Positions 9,258 through 19,495 of a stretch of 52,609 nucleotides of DNA are shown here, in pieces. Both the position numbers and the translations under genes were made by a program. The first letter of the stretch is position 1. Every line of letters begins with the position of its first letter. The DNA lies in assembly GCF_029256985.1 (NCBI RefSeq), contig NZ_JARIDQ010000075.1, positions 1 to 52,609 on the forward strand. Direction: 5' to 3'. The stretch comes from Otariodibacter sp. GTDB taxonomy: Bacteria > Pseudomonadota > Gammaproteobacteria > Enterobacterales > Pasteurellaceae. Below the pieces are notes generated by a model that ran no database searches, was not told where the DNA came from, and saw nothing but the letters and a program-made list of their open reading frames with translations.

Positions 9258-10183
9258 ATGAATCAAAAAACTGCCCTTTTTGTGGTAAAAAATACATTAA
9301 AAAGAATGGTTATAAATCAGGAAAACAGCAGTATAAATGCCTGACCTGTAATCGGCAGTTTTTAGGTGGTAAACGTCTCAATAATCAAACTTTGTGGCAA
9401 GAATACACGCAAGGTAAACAGACTTATAAACAACTTGCTGATAAGTATGGATGTAGCCTAAAGACCATACAAAGACGGTTAGATACGATTGAACTTAAGT
9501 CACTCAATAAGTTACCTGCTCATGCAAATATCATTATGGATACGACTTACTTCGGTAGAAGCTTTGGTTTAATGGTATTTATCGATGTAGCAAGGAAAGT
9601 AGTATTACATCACAACATTATTCATTATGAAACCAATGCATTATATCAGCTAGGAATAGAATATATAAAATCACAAGGTATTGATATAAAAAGTATTACT
9701 TGTGATGGAAGACGAGGTCTTAACGTATTGTTCAAAGATATTCCTATACAAATGTGTCAATTTCATCAGTTACAAATAATTACTCGATACTTAACTCGTC
9801 GCCCTCAAAATATCGCAAGTATTACTCTGAGACAGTTAGCTTTAAACATAAAATCTTATGATAAAACAACGTTTATTCAAGATTTAGACTGTTGGTATTT
9901 AGCTTATAAAGATTACTTAAATGAACGTAGCCTCAATCTAGAAACGGGCAAAACTTGGTACACTCATAAGCGTCTTAGAAGTGCATATAGAAGTTTAAGA
10001 ACAAACAGTGACTGGCTATTCACTTATAGAGAATTGGACGGCTTAAACATCCCAAATACCACCAATTCTCTAGAAGGGCTATTTAGTGAGTTAAAAAGGC
10101 AATTAAGTAGTCATAATGGGCTAAGTAAACAGCGTAAGATCAAGTTTATTAAGAACTTTTTGCTTACATACTCTGCAAAATAA
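9258..10183 (+). CDS. IS transposase, zinc-ribbon plus DDE core (start codon out of frame)
   Basis: The frame is open from 9221 to 10183. An N-terminal zinc ribbon reads CPFC (codons from 9272), then KNGYKSGKQQYKCLTC, followed by a helix-turn-helix-like YKQLADKYGCSLKTIQRRL. The catalytic core shows MDTTYFG, CDGRRGL with CQFHQ, and NSLEG as the probable D-D-E residues. No ATG, GTG or TTG lies in frame ahead of the zinc ribbon. The only ATG there (9258) is one base off and would join the frame by a -1 slip at the A6 tract 9265-9270, giving MNQKNCPFC and about 308 residues. A TTG at 9392 would give 263 residues but omit the ribbon. The gene may be slippage-expressed or recently inactivated. Confidence 0.8.
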
Positions 10184-10201
10184 CCTGAATTTTGTCCATT
10201 A
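10184..10201 (+). repeat. Extra internal copy of the right-end repeat
   Basis: CCTGAATTTTGTCCATTA directly follows the transposase stop codon and repeats exactly the inner 18 bases of the right terminal repeat (10224-10241), 40 bases upstream. The tip differs (GAGA in place of CACC). No equivalent exists at the left end. Confidence 0.85.
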
Positions 10202-10221
10202 GAGACTAACCGCTAGTTTTT

Positions 10222-10245
10222 AGCCTGAATTTTGTCCATTACACC
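10222..10245 (-). repeat. Right terminal inverted repeat of the IS
   Basis: The 24 bases are the exact reverse complement of 9183-9206, and the 8-bp target duplication follows. Confidence 0.93.
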
Positions 10246-10253
10246 TAATTTTT
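10246..10253. repeat. Target-site duplication, right copy
   Basis: TAATTTTT is identical to 9175-9182. The rest of the gap to lpxC (10254-10420) holds only the lpxC terminator hairpin and A/T-rich sequence with no gene that I can support. Confidence 0.85.
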
Positions 10254-10345
10254 CTATTTTAATCAAAGGACAACAGATGAAAATATATACTTAAGCCTTT
10301 CTAAACTGCTCAAATATAACTGAATATAAGTAAGAAAACCGCAGA

Positions 10346-10371
10346 ATGTAGCCCAGTCTTCTGAGCTACAT
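10346..10371 (-). terminator. Terminator of the dcw cluster, after lpxC
   Basis: The stem ATGTAGCCCAG / CTGAGCTACAT (10346-10356 and 10361-10371) has a 4-base loop and one C-A mismatch. It is about 50 bases downstream of the lpxC stop, the last gene of the cluster. Only a short T-tract follows on the minus strand. Confidence 0.55.
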
Positions 10372-10420
10372 AGTTAGTATTACTTTTTAATTATTTTTTA
10401 TTAGAAGAATCTATAAAGAT

Positions 10421-11341
10421 CTATATAAGTACTCTTCCTTTAATTTCATATTTATAAGGAACTTCAGCACTATCATCAATGGTGACAAATTCCCACGCAT
10501 TTTGTGTGGCAAGTACTTTTCGAAGTAATTTATTATTTAATCCATGACCAGATTTATATGCGCTAAAATCGCCCAAGATATTATATCCACACATAAATAA
10601 ATCGCCTATGGCATCTAGCATTTTATGTCTGACTAACTCATCCTTAAAACGTAAACCATCTTCATTTAAGATACGGTAATCATCCAATACAATCGCATTG
10701 TCTAAACTACCACCTAATGCAAGCCCCATTGATTGAAGATACTCAACATCTTTCATGAATGTAAAGGTTCTAGCTCGACTAAGTTGTTGGATAAAGTTTT
10801 GAGCGGATAATTCCATCTTATAATTCTTTACATCTTTAGTAATTAAAGGATGTTGGAAATCAACTGTAAACTCTAATCTAAGTCCATTACTATAAGGTTT
10901 AAACTCAGCCCATTTATCACCATCTTCAACTCTTACAGGTTCTTTGATTCGAACAAACTTTTTAGGTGCATCTTGCTCTTCAATACCAGCATCTAGTAAT
11001 AAATAAATAAAAGGACTAGAACTACCATCCATTATAGGAACTTCCGGTGCATTAACTTCTACAATTACATTATCAAGCCCTAAAGCTGACATAGCTGCAC
11101 TTAAATGCTCAACAGTAGAGATCCTCACGCCATCATCATTTATCATACATGTACACAGAGTGGTATCGCCGATCATATCAGCACTAGCAGAAAAATAGAC
11201 TGCTGGCTCTAAATCTGTACGACCATATAAAATACCTGTATTTGCCGGAGCTGGACGTAATGTTAAAGTTACCTTCTTACCACTATGTAAACCAATTCCT
11301 GTTACTTTTACCACTTGTTTAAGTGTTCTTTGTTTAATCAT
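10421..11341 (-). CDS. lpxC: UDP-3-O-acyl-N-acetylglucosamine deacetylase
   Basis: Encodes 306 residues, as in E. coli (305). LpxC is the zinc amidase for the committed step of lipid A synthesis. It starts [20 protein letters not shown]; the zinc ligands are the His in [10 protein letters not shown] near residue 79 and the His and Asp in [12 protein letters not shown] near 240. GGATTAAAT precedes the ATG. It is the last gene of the division cluster, 24 bases after ftsZ. In E. coli its level is controlled by FtsH proteolysis through LapB and YejM; a yejM gene is present in this window near 46.6 kb. Confidence 0.98.
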   Translation of the reverse strand: MIKQRTLKQVVKVTGIGLHSGKKVTLTLRPAPANTGILYGRTDLEPAVYFSASADMIGDTTLCTCMINDDGVRISTVEHLSAAMSALGLDNVIVEVNAPEVPIMDGSSSPFIYLLLDAGIEEQDAPKKFVRIKEPVRVEDGDKWAEFKPYSNGLRLEFTVDFQHPLITKDVKNYKMELSAQNFIQQLSRARTFTFMKDVEYLQSMGLALGGSLDNAIVLDDYRILNEDGLRFKDELVRHKMLDAIGDLFMCGYNILGDFSAYKSGHGLNNKLLRKVLATQNAWEFVTIDDSAEVPYKYEIKGRVLI

Positions 11342-11365
11342 ATTTAATCCTTTATCGGCCTCAAA

Positions 11366-12619
11366 TTATCGCCGCCCATTTCTCATAAAACCAGGTATTG
11401 AACTTGGTGAGAATACTTGATTACTATCCACTTGCTGAGGCTTATGTGATGATTGTTGTTGCGATTGATGACCAAACTGGTTTTGCTGAGGATATCCACT
11501 TCCCATATTATTTACAAATGAAGGAGATCCCCCTTGATGAGACATTGATTGCCCATGTATATTTGGTTGTCCGCCAGTTATCTGCTGTGGAGCAGTTGCT
11601 CCCTGATTTGGATATCCTGTCATTCTAGGTGGAACAATCTCTTCTGGTTGACCAATACCTGTTGCAACTAAAGTTACTCTAATTTTGCCTTCCATCTCTG
11701 GGTAAAAAGCAGATCCAAATATAATTGCAGCATCTGGATCAGAGAAACTCGTTACATATTCCATAATCGTAGTTACTTCCGCAAGCTCAATATCAAATCC
11801 TGAAGAAATATTAACTAAAATACCTTTTGCTCCTGATAGATCAACATCTTCAAGTAATGGGCTTGCTACAGCCTCTTTTGCTGCATTTTCAGCTCGATTT
11901 TCACCTTCTGCAATACCGGTTCCCATCATTGCACGGCCCATTTCTGACATTACCTTCTTAACATCAGCAAAGTCAACATTAACTAATCCTTCAGAGGTAA
12001 TCATATCTGTGATACCTAAAACAGCATTACGTAACACATCATTTGCTACGCCAAAAGCCTCATTAAATTTTACATTTTTAGGTAGAACTTTTAATAACTT
12101 ATCATTTTGAATGATAATAAGAGAATCAACATGTTTAGCAAGTTCTTTAATACCTTGATCTGCATAATTAGCACGTTTTCTCCCTTCAAAAGAGAAAGGT
12201 TTGGTTACAATTCCAACAGTTAATGCACCCTCTTGCTTAGCAATTTCGGCAATAACAGGAGCAGCACCTGTTCCGGTACCCCCTCCCATACCTACTGCAA
12301 TAAAAACCATATCTGCACCAGCAATCATATTTGTTAAAGCATCTCTGTCTTCTTCTGCGGCCTGATGCCCTACATTAGGATCTGCACCTGCTCCCAAACC
12401 TTTAGTTACTGTAGCACCGATTTGAATAGTATTTCTCACAGCACTACTACGTAAAACTTGAGCATCTGTATTTACTGAAAAAAACTCAACACTCCCAACG
12501 CTATCACTTTCTGGCTGGCTTCCAACCATATGATTAAGTGCGTTGCCACCACCGCCACCAACGCCGATAACTTTAATCACAGCATCTTGTGTGGTATCAA
12601 AGACAACTGGTTCAAACAT
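11366..12619 (-). CDS. ftsZ: Cell division GTPase FtsZ
   Basis: Encodes 417 residues. FtsZ polymerises at midcell to make the Z ring. The tubulin signature GGGTGTG lies near residue 108, preceded by the [13 protein letters not shown] loop near 20. The globular part ends near residue 317 (LVATGIG); then comes a flexible linker of about 80 residues that is rich in Gln, Ser and Pro ([17 protein letters not shown]), and the C-terminal peptide [12 protein letters not shown] that binds FtsA and ZipA (E. coli has DIPAFLR here). GGGAGAAT stands ahead of the ATG. It follows ftsA by 40 bases. Confidence 0.98.
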   Translation of the reverse strand: MFEPVVFDTTQDAVIKVIGVGGGGGNALNHMVGSQPESDSVGSVEFFSVNTDAQVLRSSAVRNTIQIGATVTKGLGAGADPNVGHQAAEEDRDALTNMIAGADMVFIAVGMGGGTGTGAAPVIAEIAKQEGALTVGIVTKPFSFEGRKRANYADQGIKELAKHVDSLIIIQNDKLLKVLPKNVKFNEAFGVANDVLRNAVLGITDMITSEGLVNVDFADVKKVMSEMGRAMMGTGIAEGENRAENAAKEAVASPLLEDVDLSGAKGILVNISSGFDIELAEVTTIMEYVTSFSDPDAAIIFGSAFYPEMEGKIRVTLVATGIGQPEEIVPPRMTGYPNQGATAPQQITGGQPNIHGQSMSHQGGSPSFVNNMGSGYPQQNQFGHQSQQQSSHKPQQVDSNQVFSPSSIPGFMRNGRR

Positions 12620-12659
12620 GTTTATTCTCCCTAAAACATTAACTTCTTGTTAATATCTA

Positions 12660-13931
12660 TTAAAAATTCTTCTTTATCCAACCGAATACTTCGAACGTTT
12701 TATCGAACATTTTGCTTACAATACCACTTCCTGGAATCGGCTGTTCTCTATCCTCGCTAGGAGAGTTATAGTGGCTGTATTGTAGTAACCCTAATACTGT
12801 TGCGTACTGCGGCTTATTCACATAATCTGTTAACCCTGTGATATTTAACGGATAACCTATTCTTACTTGTGATCCAAATACAGATTTGGCACATTCTACA
12901 ATATCTTCGATTTGAGAACCACCACCTGTCAACACAATTCCTGCAATTAATTCCTGTTTTATGCCTTTTTGATACAATTCATTCCTCAGTTGAGTCAACT
13001 CATTCGCTACAACACCTAATAAATCTGTATAACACTGGGATGTGATATTAGACAACTGAGCTTTAGTAAAAGTTCTTGGCGCTCTACCACCTAACCCTGC
13101 AACTTCTATTTTCTTTTCAGAAAAATGAGATGGTGGAGTTACGGCACTTCCATATTGAACTTTGATATTTTCCGCTTCATTACGTGATGTAGTCAACATA
13201 TGAGCAATATAATCTGTTACATTATTGCCACCAAATGGAATAACTTTACTAAATCGTAATGCTCCATCAGTATAAACAAGTACATCCATGGTACCACCAC
13301 CGATATCAATTAAGCATACGCCAAGTTCTTTTTCATCTTCTGTTAAAACAGAATAACTAGAAGCCAAACCAGAAAATACAATTTGATCAATTTTTAATTT
13401 ACTTCTCTCTACTGCATTCTTTAAATTTCGTAACCAATCATTATGGCAAACAATCAAATGAACTTGAGCATGCAAACGCATACCTGATAATCCTAACGGA
13501 TTTTTAGTTGTTGGTAATCTATCTACTTTATACTCCTGAGGAATAATATGTAACGTTTCAACACCATCAGGTAATTTAATTGAACGAGCCAAATGAATAG
13601 CACTATCCAGATCATCAGGTCTTACTGCTCCTGATAATGAAGCAGACCCACTCTCATTCAATCCTGCAATATGAGCACCGGATAAAGCCAAAGTTACACC
13701 AATAATTTTACATTCTGAAATAGACTCTGCTTCTTCAATGGCTCTTTGTATTGACCCCACAACGGCGTCCAAATCAACTACACCACCACCTTGCACACCT
13801 TTAGAAGGACTTACACCAGATCCAATCACATTAATCACACCATCAGGTAGAACTTCACCAACAACGGCAACGATTTTATGTGTACCAATTTCTAGCCCTA
13901 CAACAATTTTAGATTCTGCTACTTTTGTCAT
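12660..13931 (-). CDS. ftsA: Cell division protein FtsA
   Basis: About 423 residues of the actin-like ATPase that tethers FtsZ to the membrane. Motifs: [21 protein letters not shown] at the start (phosphate 1), the 1C domain, the [14 protein letters not shown] phosphate-2 loop near residue 207, IVLTGGGSQ near 336 (adenosine), and the C-terminal amphipathic helix [11 protein letters not shown] that binds membrane. I choose the ATG at 13929-13931, which aligns with the E. coli start; a TTG six codons upstream extends the frame. It starts about 30 bases after ftsQ ends. Confidence 0.97.
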   Translation of the reverse strand: MTKVAESKIVVGLEIGTHKIVAVVGEVLPDGVINVIGSGVSPSKGVQGGGVVDLDAVVGSIQRAIEEAESISECKIIGVTLALSGAHIAGLNESGSASLSGAVRPDDLDSAIHLARSIKLPDGVETLHIIPQEYKVDRLPTTKNPLGLSGMRLHAQVHLIVCHNDWLRNLKNAVERSKLKIDQIVFSGLASSYSVLTEDEKELGVCLIDIGGGTMDVLVYTDGALRFSKVIPFGGNNVTDYIAHMLTTSRNEAENIKVQYGSAVTPPSHFSEKKIEVAGLGGRAPRTFTKAQLSNITSQCYTDLLGVVANELTQLRNELYQKGIKQELIAGIVLTGGGSQIEDIVECAKSVFGSQVRIGYPLNITGLTDYVNKPQYATVLGLLQYSHYNSPSEDREQPIPGSGIVSKMFDKTFEVFGWIKKNF

Positions 13932-13959
13932 ATTATTATTTATTCTCAAAAATTATCAT

Positions 13960-14739
13960 TTATTTTTGGCTAAATCCTACTGAAGCACCATGTTCATAAC
14001 GTAAATCGACATAAGATAAACGTTTTCCATCTGGAATCTCAATTTCTGGGAAAATAGTTACAAATCGATCTATCTTAGGTAACCAATCCCCTCTTCCTAG
14101 TCGTAATTCAACTTGATTATCTAACACAATACTCCAAGATCCTCTAACATCCATAGATATAGATTTAAGTATCAATTGACGTGATTCTAAATCTTTTTGT
14201 ATTTTATACCAAGCTTCTAACACTTTTTTTGAAGAAACATCAGGTCCATATAATGCAGGAAGTTGCGATGAATCAAATCTATCTTTTGGTAAATCAAATA
14301 CAACTCCTTGCTGAGAAACTAAATGTTCATCATTCCAGCGAGCAACCGGAGTATACTCCAATAACGTGATACTCAACCGATCTGGATAAATTTTTCGAAC
14401 AGATACATCCTTCACCCAAGACAGAGTCAAGAAGCGATCTTTTAACTCCTGAATATCTTGTCCAAAATACCCTTTTAACTCTGGTTCTTCAGATAAAACG
14501 GATCTAATATCAGCATTCGTTGTAAACTTTGTTTTATGAGTCAATGCATATGATTTTATCGGTGAATTATCAAGTGAAGACAACAAATCACTCCATTGAC
14601 TATAAACCCCATAAGCTACCAATAAGCATAATACTACAATAATAGGTTTAATAAAATTAAACCAACTCTTAGAATACTCAGGCTGACTCAAGTTAGTTCG
14701 AATCACCGAGGTTGGTTTCTTGCGAAACGCTTTCACCAT
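13960..14739 (-). CDS. ftsQ: Cell division protein FtsQ
   Basis: Encodes 259 residues: a short cytoplasmic tail with many basic residues, one membrane helix at about 30-47, a POTRA domain opening with the T-N-A-D-I-R-S-V-L pattern, and a beta domain ending near residue 255. FtsQ bridges the early and late divisome through FtsL and FtsB in the periplasm. WVKDVSVRKIYPDRLSITLLE is the typical POTRA exit. Its ATG overlaps the ddlB stop codon by one base (TAATG), so translation is coupled. Confidence 0.95.
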   Translation of the reverse strand: MVKAFRKKPTSVIRTNLSQPEYSKSWFNFIKPIIVVLCLLVAYGVYSQWSDLLSSLDNSPIKSYALTHKTKFTTNADIRSVLSEEPELKGYFGQDIQELKDRFLTLSWVKDVSVRKIYPDRLSITLLEYTPVARWNDEHLVSQQGVVFDLPKDRFDSSQLPALYGPDVSSKKVLEAWYKIQKDLESRQLILKSISMDVRGSWSIVLDNQVELRLGRGDWLPKIDRFVTIFPEIEIPDGKRLSYVDLRYEHGASVGFSQK

Positions 14740-15650
14740 TAGATACTCAACTCCAATATTTTCTCAACCAATCTTTCAAAACTATATCCAACTACAGCTG
14801 CTGATTTAGGGAAAATACTATGACTTGTCATACCTGGCGAAGTATTTACTTCAACCAATCTAAATTGGCCTTGTGCATCTTCCATCACATCAATTCGGCT
14901 CCAACCTCTACAGCCCACCACCTCATAAGCAGCCTTAACTAACTTTGCGACCTCTTGTTGACGTTCATTAGATAATACTGGGCAAATATATTTTGTGTTA
15001 TTGGAAATATATTTTGCATGATAGTCATAAAATTCACCATCTGGAATAATTTGTACTGCTGGCAACACTTCACCATCAAGTACTGGTACTGAATATTCTG
15101 CTCCTGCTAAATTTTCTTCAACAAGTACAATTGAGTCATATTTAAGCGCTTCTTCAATTGCTAGAGCTAATTGAGATTCCTCTTTTACCTTACTTACCCC
15201 AACACTCGAGCCTTCGCTCGCTGGCTTGACAAATAAAGGTAGCCCTAATTTTGCAATAATTTCTTTCGAATTCACCGCTTGTCCACGTCTAATAACCACC
15301 ATTTCAGCCGTTGGTAAACCTACTGCATTCCACAGTAATTTAGTTCTAAATTTATCCAAGGTAATAGCAGATGCCATAACTCCACAACCTGTATACGGAA
15401 TACCTAATTGCTCTAACGCACCTTGTAATACACCATTTTCTCCGATACCGCCATGCAATATGTTAAACACACGTTGAATACCTTTTTCCTTTAATTTTTC
15501 AATTGGATAAGATTTTGTATCAATCCCTTCAACATCATATCCTAGCTGTTGCAATGCTTCTAGTACTGCTTTACCTGAATTAAGTGAAACTTCACGCTCA
15601 GCAGATTCTCCACCAAACAATACAGCTATTTTTTCATTCTTTAAATTCAT
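14739..15650 (-). CDS. ddlB: D-alanine--D-alanine ligase
   Basis: Encodes 303 residues, similar to E. coli DdlB (306). An ATP-grasp enzyme that makes the D-Ala-D-Ala dipeptide used by MurF. Signatures: [17 protein letters not shown] at residues 10-26, the LHGGIGENG loop near 64, [16 protein letters not shown] near 147, and [24 protein letters not shown]-like metal-binding segment near 257-280 (D, E and N ligands visible). It lies between murC and ftsQ, as in E. coli. The 55-base gap to murC holds no clear terminator. Confidence 0.97.
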   Translation of the reverse strand: MNLKNEKIAVLFGGESAEREVSLNSGKAVLEALQQLGYDVEGIDTKSYPIEKLKEKGIQRVFNILHGGIGENGVLQGALEQLGIPYTGCGVMASAITLDKFRTKLLWNAVGLPTAEMVVIRRGQAVNSKEIIAKLGLPLFVKPASEGSSVGVSKVKEESQLALAIEEALKYDSIVLVEENLAGAEYSVPVLDGEVLPAVQIIPDGEFYDYHAKYISNNTKYICPVLSNERQQEVAKLVKAAYEVVGCRGWSRIDVMEDAQGQFRLVEVNTSPGMTSHSIFPKSAAVVGYSFERLVEKILELSI

Positions 15651-15705
15651 TATATATAATCCTCATAATACACAGAGCAATATCTCACTCACAATATTTT
15701 TATCA

Positions 15706-17142
15706 TTAATCTTTCCAACTTTCAGCTAAATCTCTAGACAATTTACTCACATTACCTGCACCTTGTGCCAAAATCAAATCACCGTCTTGAATTAATCGAT
15801 CAAGTACTTCGCCCAATTGAGAGGTATCTGATACTAAAATAGGATCAACTTTACCTAAATTACGAATAGAACGACATAATGTTTTACTATCAGCCCCAAC
15901 TATTGGTGCTTCTCCCGCTGGATAAACATCTAACATAATTAAAGCATCAACTTGAGATAAAACTTGTACAAAATCATCAAACAAATCTCGAGTACGAGAA
16001 TAACGATGAGGCTGAAATATCATAACAATACGCTTATTTTCCCACCCCTGTCTAGCTGCTTTGATAGTTACATCAACTTCCGTAGGATGATGACCATAAT
16101 CATCAATAAGCATGACTTTTCCATTAGGGCGAATAAATGAACCTAATTGGTCAAATCGACGTCCCGCTCCTTGGAAATCTGCTAGAGCTGCTAAAATAGC
16201 TTCATTAGAAATTCCTTCTTCTTTTGCGACAGCTAATGCTGCTGTTGCATTTAGAGCATTATGTTCGCCCGGTATATTAAGTAATACATCAATACGCTCT
16301 CCTGTTGGACCAATTACAGTGTAATGTCCTTGAAAACCTGTTTGATGATAATCTTCAATGCGATAATCAGCATGTTCACTAAATCCATAACTGATTACCT
16401 GGCGACCAATTTTACTAGCAATTTCCATCACAACTTCATCATCTGCACACATTACTGCTAAACCATAAAAAGGTAGATTACGTAAGAATCGGATATAAGT
16501 ATCTTTCATCTTTTCAAAATCACCACCATATGTTTCCATATGATCTGGCTCAATATTGGTTACAACAGACACCATTGGTTGTAAATGTAAAAATGACGCA
16601 TCACTTTCATCTGCTTCAGCAATCAAATAGCGGCTTGCTCCTAAATGTGCATTTCTACCGGCTGATTTAACTAATCCACCGTTCACAAAAGTAGGATCTA
16701 ATTTTGCTTCAGTATAAATCATTGAGATCATCGCTGTTGTAGTTGTTTTCCCATGAGTACCTGCAATGGCGATACCATGACGAAAACGCATAATTTCTGC
16801 TAACATCTGAGCTCGTTGAATCACAGGAATGCGCAAATCCTTAGCTGCAATAACTTCAGGATTATCTTCTTTAATTGCACTGGAAATAACAACTACACTT
16901 GCTCCCGCAATATGCTCACCATTATGCCCTAAAAAAATCTCTGCACCAGCTTGAGCTAAATGTTGTGTGACTGGGCCATCGGCAAGATCTGAACCACTAA
17001 TATGATACCCTTCGTTAAGTAATACCTCTGCAATCCCACTCATTCCAGCACCACCAATTCCAACAAAGTGTATGTGATTAACACGACGCATTTCTGGTAC
17101 TAATTTTTTAATTTTTTCTTGGTAATTATTCATGATATTCAT
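15706..17142 (-). CDS. murC: UDP-N-acetylmuramate--L-alanine ligase
   Basis: About 478 residues. MurC adds L-Ala to UDP-MurNAc, the first amino acid of the stem peptide. The N-terminal [19 protein letters not shown] nucleotide-binding motif, the ATP loop [11 protein letters not shown] near residue 124, and [10 protein letters not shown] near 350 are all present. The frame is open up to a TTG at 17163, but two ATGs are better: 17142 (with AAAGGA about 12 bases ahead) and 17133, which gives MNNYQEK, closest to the E. coli start. I give 17142; the choice is not certain. It follows murG after about 90 bases. Confidence 0.96.
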   Translation of the reverse strand: MNIMNNYQEKIKKLVPEMRRVNHIHFVGIGGAGMSGIAEVLLNEGYHISGSDLADGPVTQHLAQAGAEIFLGHNGEHIAGASVVVISSAIKEDNPEVIAAKDLRIPVIQRAQMLAEIMRFRHGIAIAGTHGKTTTTAMISMIYTEAKLDPTFVNGGLVKSAGRNAHLGASRYLIAEADESDASFLHLQPMVSVVTNIEPDHMETYGGDFEKMKDTYIRFLRNLPFYGLAVMCADDEVVMEIASKIGRQVISYGFSEHADYRIEDYHQTGFQGHYTVIGPTGERIDVLLNIPGEHNALNATAALAVAKEEGISNEAILAALADFQGAGRRFDQLGSFIRPNGKVMLIDDYGHHPTEVDVTIKAARQGWENKRIVMIFQPHRYSRTRDLFDDFVQVLSQVDALIMLDVYPAGEAPIVGADSKTLCRSIRNLGKVDPILVSDTSQLGEVLDRLIQDGDLILAQGAGNVSKLSRDLAESWKD

Positions 17143-17231
17143 GAGTTTAACTATTCCTTTCAATATCTTTATGTTGGTTCAGATTTACAAAAAAAACTTA
17201 TTAGCTGGCCATTTATCAATAACTGCAACAG

Positions 17232-18287
17232 CTATAAACTTTCTTCAATAATAACGTTAGCAACTCTTTTAGCCGCTAAAGGTGCTGATTTCAGCCTTGC
17301 TAGAATTGCCATTTCAGTTAAGCGATTTCTGTCATCAATCAATGGTGCTAATACACGTTGTAAATTCTCTGGCGTAAAATCAATTTGTTCAATAATAATT
17401 GCCGCATGGGATTGAGCTAAATAATTTGCATTTAAAAATTGCTGTCTATCTTTATGTTGAAAAGGAATAAATATAGCAGGCAAACCAGCCGCTGCAATTT
17501 CACTGACAGTTAAAGCGCCTGATCGACAAATAACTAAATCAGCCCATTCATACGCAGCTTTCATATCATCAATAAATTCACTAGCAATACCATTTCCTGT
17601 GGATTGATATATTTCAGCTACACCATTTAATTTGCCTTTTCCAACTTGGTGGCTTATAAAAACCTTATTACCTAAAATTTTAGCCACTTCAGGTACCGTT
17701 TTATTAATAACTAAAGCACCTTGACTCCCCCCCATAACTAATATATTAATCGGATAGCTCTTATTTTGAAAACGTTGCTCAGGGGGAGTTATTGTGAATA
17801 AATCTTGTCTCACTGGATTTCCTACTACTTCAGCTTGAGGAAAAGCAGTTGGAAACGCCTGTAAAGTTCTTTTTGCAAAATGAGAGAGCCAACGATTAGT
17901 TAGTCCTGCTACTGCATTTTGCTCATGCAAAATAATAGGTATACCACAAAGTTTTGCTGCAATTCCACCAGGGCCAGAAACATACCCACCCATGCCCAAT
18001 ACTGCATCAGGCTTATAATTTTTAATAATTTTTCTTGCTTGTAATACAGCTCTAAAAATTGCAAAAGGTGCAGTTAATAATGCTTTAACACCCTTTCCTT
18101 TTATGCCTGAAATCTGAATAAATTCGATAGGAATACCATGCTTTGGAACCAAATCTGCTTCCATTCTATCTTTTGTTCCTAGCCAAAGAATTTCCCATCC
18201 TTGCTGTTGCAATTCTCTCGCTACTGCAATCGCTGGAAATACGTGTCCACCAGTACCGCCAGCCATTACTAAAAGTTTTTTTGTCAT
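17232..18287 (-). CDS. murG: UDP-GlcNAc:undecaprenyl-PP-MurNAc-pentapeptide GlcNAc transferase
   Basis: About 351 residues of a GT-B glycosyltransferase that converts lipid I to lipid II on the inner face of the membrane. Visible: the glycine loop [16 protein letters not shown] near residue 8, [12 protein letters not shown] near 100, [17 protein letters not shown] near 125, and the donor site [19 protein letters not shown] with HKDRQQF near 265-290. I start at ATG 18285-18287, because AGGA lies six bases upstream; the ATG two codons earlier would touch that site. It follows ftsW by 26 bases. Confidence 0.97.
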   Translation of the reverse strand: MTKKLLVMAGGTGGHVFPAIAVARELQQQGWEILWLGTKDRMEADLVPKHGIPIEFIQISGIKGKGVKALLTAPFAIFRAVLQARKIIKNYKPDAVLGMGGYVSGPGGIAAKLCGIPIILHEQNAVAGLTNRWLSHFAKRTLQAFPTAFPQAEVVGNPVRQDLFTITPPEQRFQNKSYPINILVMGGSQGALVINKTVPEVAKILGNKVFISHQVGKGKLNGVAEIYQSTGNGIASEFIDDMKAAYEWADLVICRSGALTVSEIAAAGLPAIFIPFQHKDRQQFLNANYLAQSHAAIIIEQIDFTPENLQRVLAPLIDDRNRLTEMAILARLKSAPLAAKRVANVIIEESL

Positions 18288-18313
18288 ATTCATTCCTATC
18301 TTCTATTTTATTT

Positions 18314-19495
18314 TTAGTCATCATCATTGAGATGGGCATGACCAATTTTTTCTAGTCTATTTTCGTGATCAATTCGCACTAATATTGCCACTGCAATTGC
18401 CATAATAATTAAACTTGAACCACCATAACTGATTAACGGGAAAGTTAAACCTTTAGTTGGGAGTAAGCCTGAGGCTACTCCTAAGTTCACAAAACCTTGA
18501 ATAAAAATCCAAATTCCGATACCAAAAGCGAAGAATCCTTTAAATCGTTGCTCTAAGATCAATGCTTCCTTACTAATTTTTAATGCTCTAAATGTCAAAA
18601 TAACTAATAAAGAAACAATAACTAAAATTCCTAATAAGCCAAACTCTTCACCAACAACAGCCATTACAAAATCAGTATGTGCTTCAGGTAAGTATTCGAG
18701 TTTTTGTACTGAATTTCCTAGTCCTCGTCCCAGAAGCTCACCTTGACCAAATGCCATTTGTGAATTCGATAATTGAAATCCATCTCCATAAGCATCAGCA
18801 AAGGGATCCATAAATGAAGTTACACGTTTTAACCGATATTCAGAGGTTAAAATCAAAAATCCAAAAAGGACAAAACCAGTTATACCTAAAAAGAGAAATT
18901 GCAATTTCTTGGCACCCATTATAAATAGCATTGCAAAAGTAAGAACAAATATAACAGCAGTACTTCCTAAATCGGGTTGTAATAATAACAAACCACTAAA
19001 TAATGCCAAAATAGCCATGGGACGAATAAAACTCAAATTATGAGTTCGCATTTCATCAAATTTTCGAACATAAAAACTTGCAAAATAACAAATAACAGAA
19101 AGTTTTGCTAACTCTGCAGGCTGAAAATTGATGGGTCCCATTGGGATCCAACGTCTTGCTCCGTTAACATCTTTACCAATAATTAATACAATAAGTAAAA
19201 GAATTAATGAACCAACGAAAAAAGCAACATTCCATTTTTCCCATTGCATACTTGGAATTTGTATAAAGAAAGCAAAAGCTCCAATCGAAATGGTAACGTA
19301 AAATGCATCTCGCAATGCAAAATAAAATGGATCATCGTAGTAACGAGTACTAACTGGAATGGAGGCAGAAGTCACCATCACAAAACCAATCATCAGTAAC
19401 CCAAAAAACAACCATATTAGTGTGCGATCATACAATGCATTTTTAGGTGTTAATCTAAACCACTTTACCCATTCTTGCTTTACTTTATCAAGCAT
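18314..19495 (-). CDS. ftsW: Peptidoglycan glycosyltransferase FtsW
   Basis: Encodes 393 residues with about ten membrane helices, the SEDS family layout. With FtsI it is the septum-specific glycan polymerase. Family landmarks are GKDVNGARRWIPMGPINFQPAE (conserved Arg-Arg-Trp and the Gln-Pro), the LLLQPDLGSTAVI Asp-containing segment, HTDFVMAVVGEEFGLLG and LISYGGSSLI. Its 3' end lies just ahead of murG, and its ATG overlaps the murD stop by one base. In some related genomes ftsW is the only SEDS gene in this cluster, as here. Confidence 0.97.
   Translation of the reverse strand: MLDKVKQEWVKWFRLTPKNALYDRTLIWLFFGLLMIGFVMVTSASIPVSTRYYDDPFYFALRDAFYVTISIGAFAFFIQIPSMQWEKWNVAFFVGSLILLLIVLIIGKDVNGARRWIPMGPINFQPAELAKLSVICYFASFYVRKFDEMRTHNLSFIRPMAILALFSGLLLLQPDLGSTAVIFVLTFAMLFIMGAKKLQFLFLGITGFVLFGFLILTSEYRLKRVTSFMDPFADAYGDGFQLSNSQMAFGQGELLGRGLGNSVQKLEYLPEAHTDFVMAVVGEEFGLLGILVIVSLLVILTFRALKISKEALILEQRFKGFFAFGIGIWIFIQGFVNLGVASGLLPTKGLTFPLISYGGSSLIIMAIAVAILVRIDHENRLEKIGHAHLNDDD

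Larger units (their letters stand above)
9183..10245 (+). mobile_element. Complete 1063-bp insertion sequence, IS256-like with zinc-ribbon transposase
   Basis: The element is bounded by perfect 24-bp inverted repeats at 9183-9206 and 10222-10245 (tip GGTGTAATGG) and flanked by an 8-bp direct repeat. It carries one transposase gene. Single ORF, 8-bp duplication and the N-terminal zinc ribbon plus DDE-type core are compatible with the 'Zn-binding variant' of the IS256 family; IS1595 is an alternative because it also gives 8-bp duplications. It lies in the intergenic region between hprA and lpxC and interrupts no recognisable gene. It contains no uptake sequence. Confidence 0.9.

Noticed and set aside
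9392-10183. Transposase starting at the TTG at 9392
   Set aside because: It would cut off the zinc ribbon, whose codons are open and well conserved in pattern directly upstream in the same frame.
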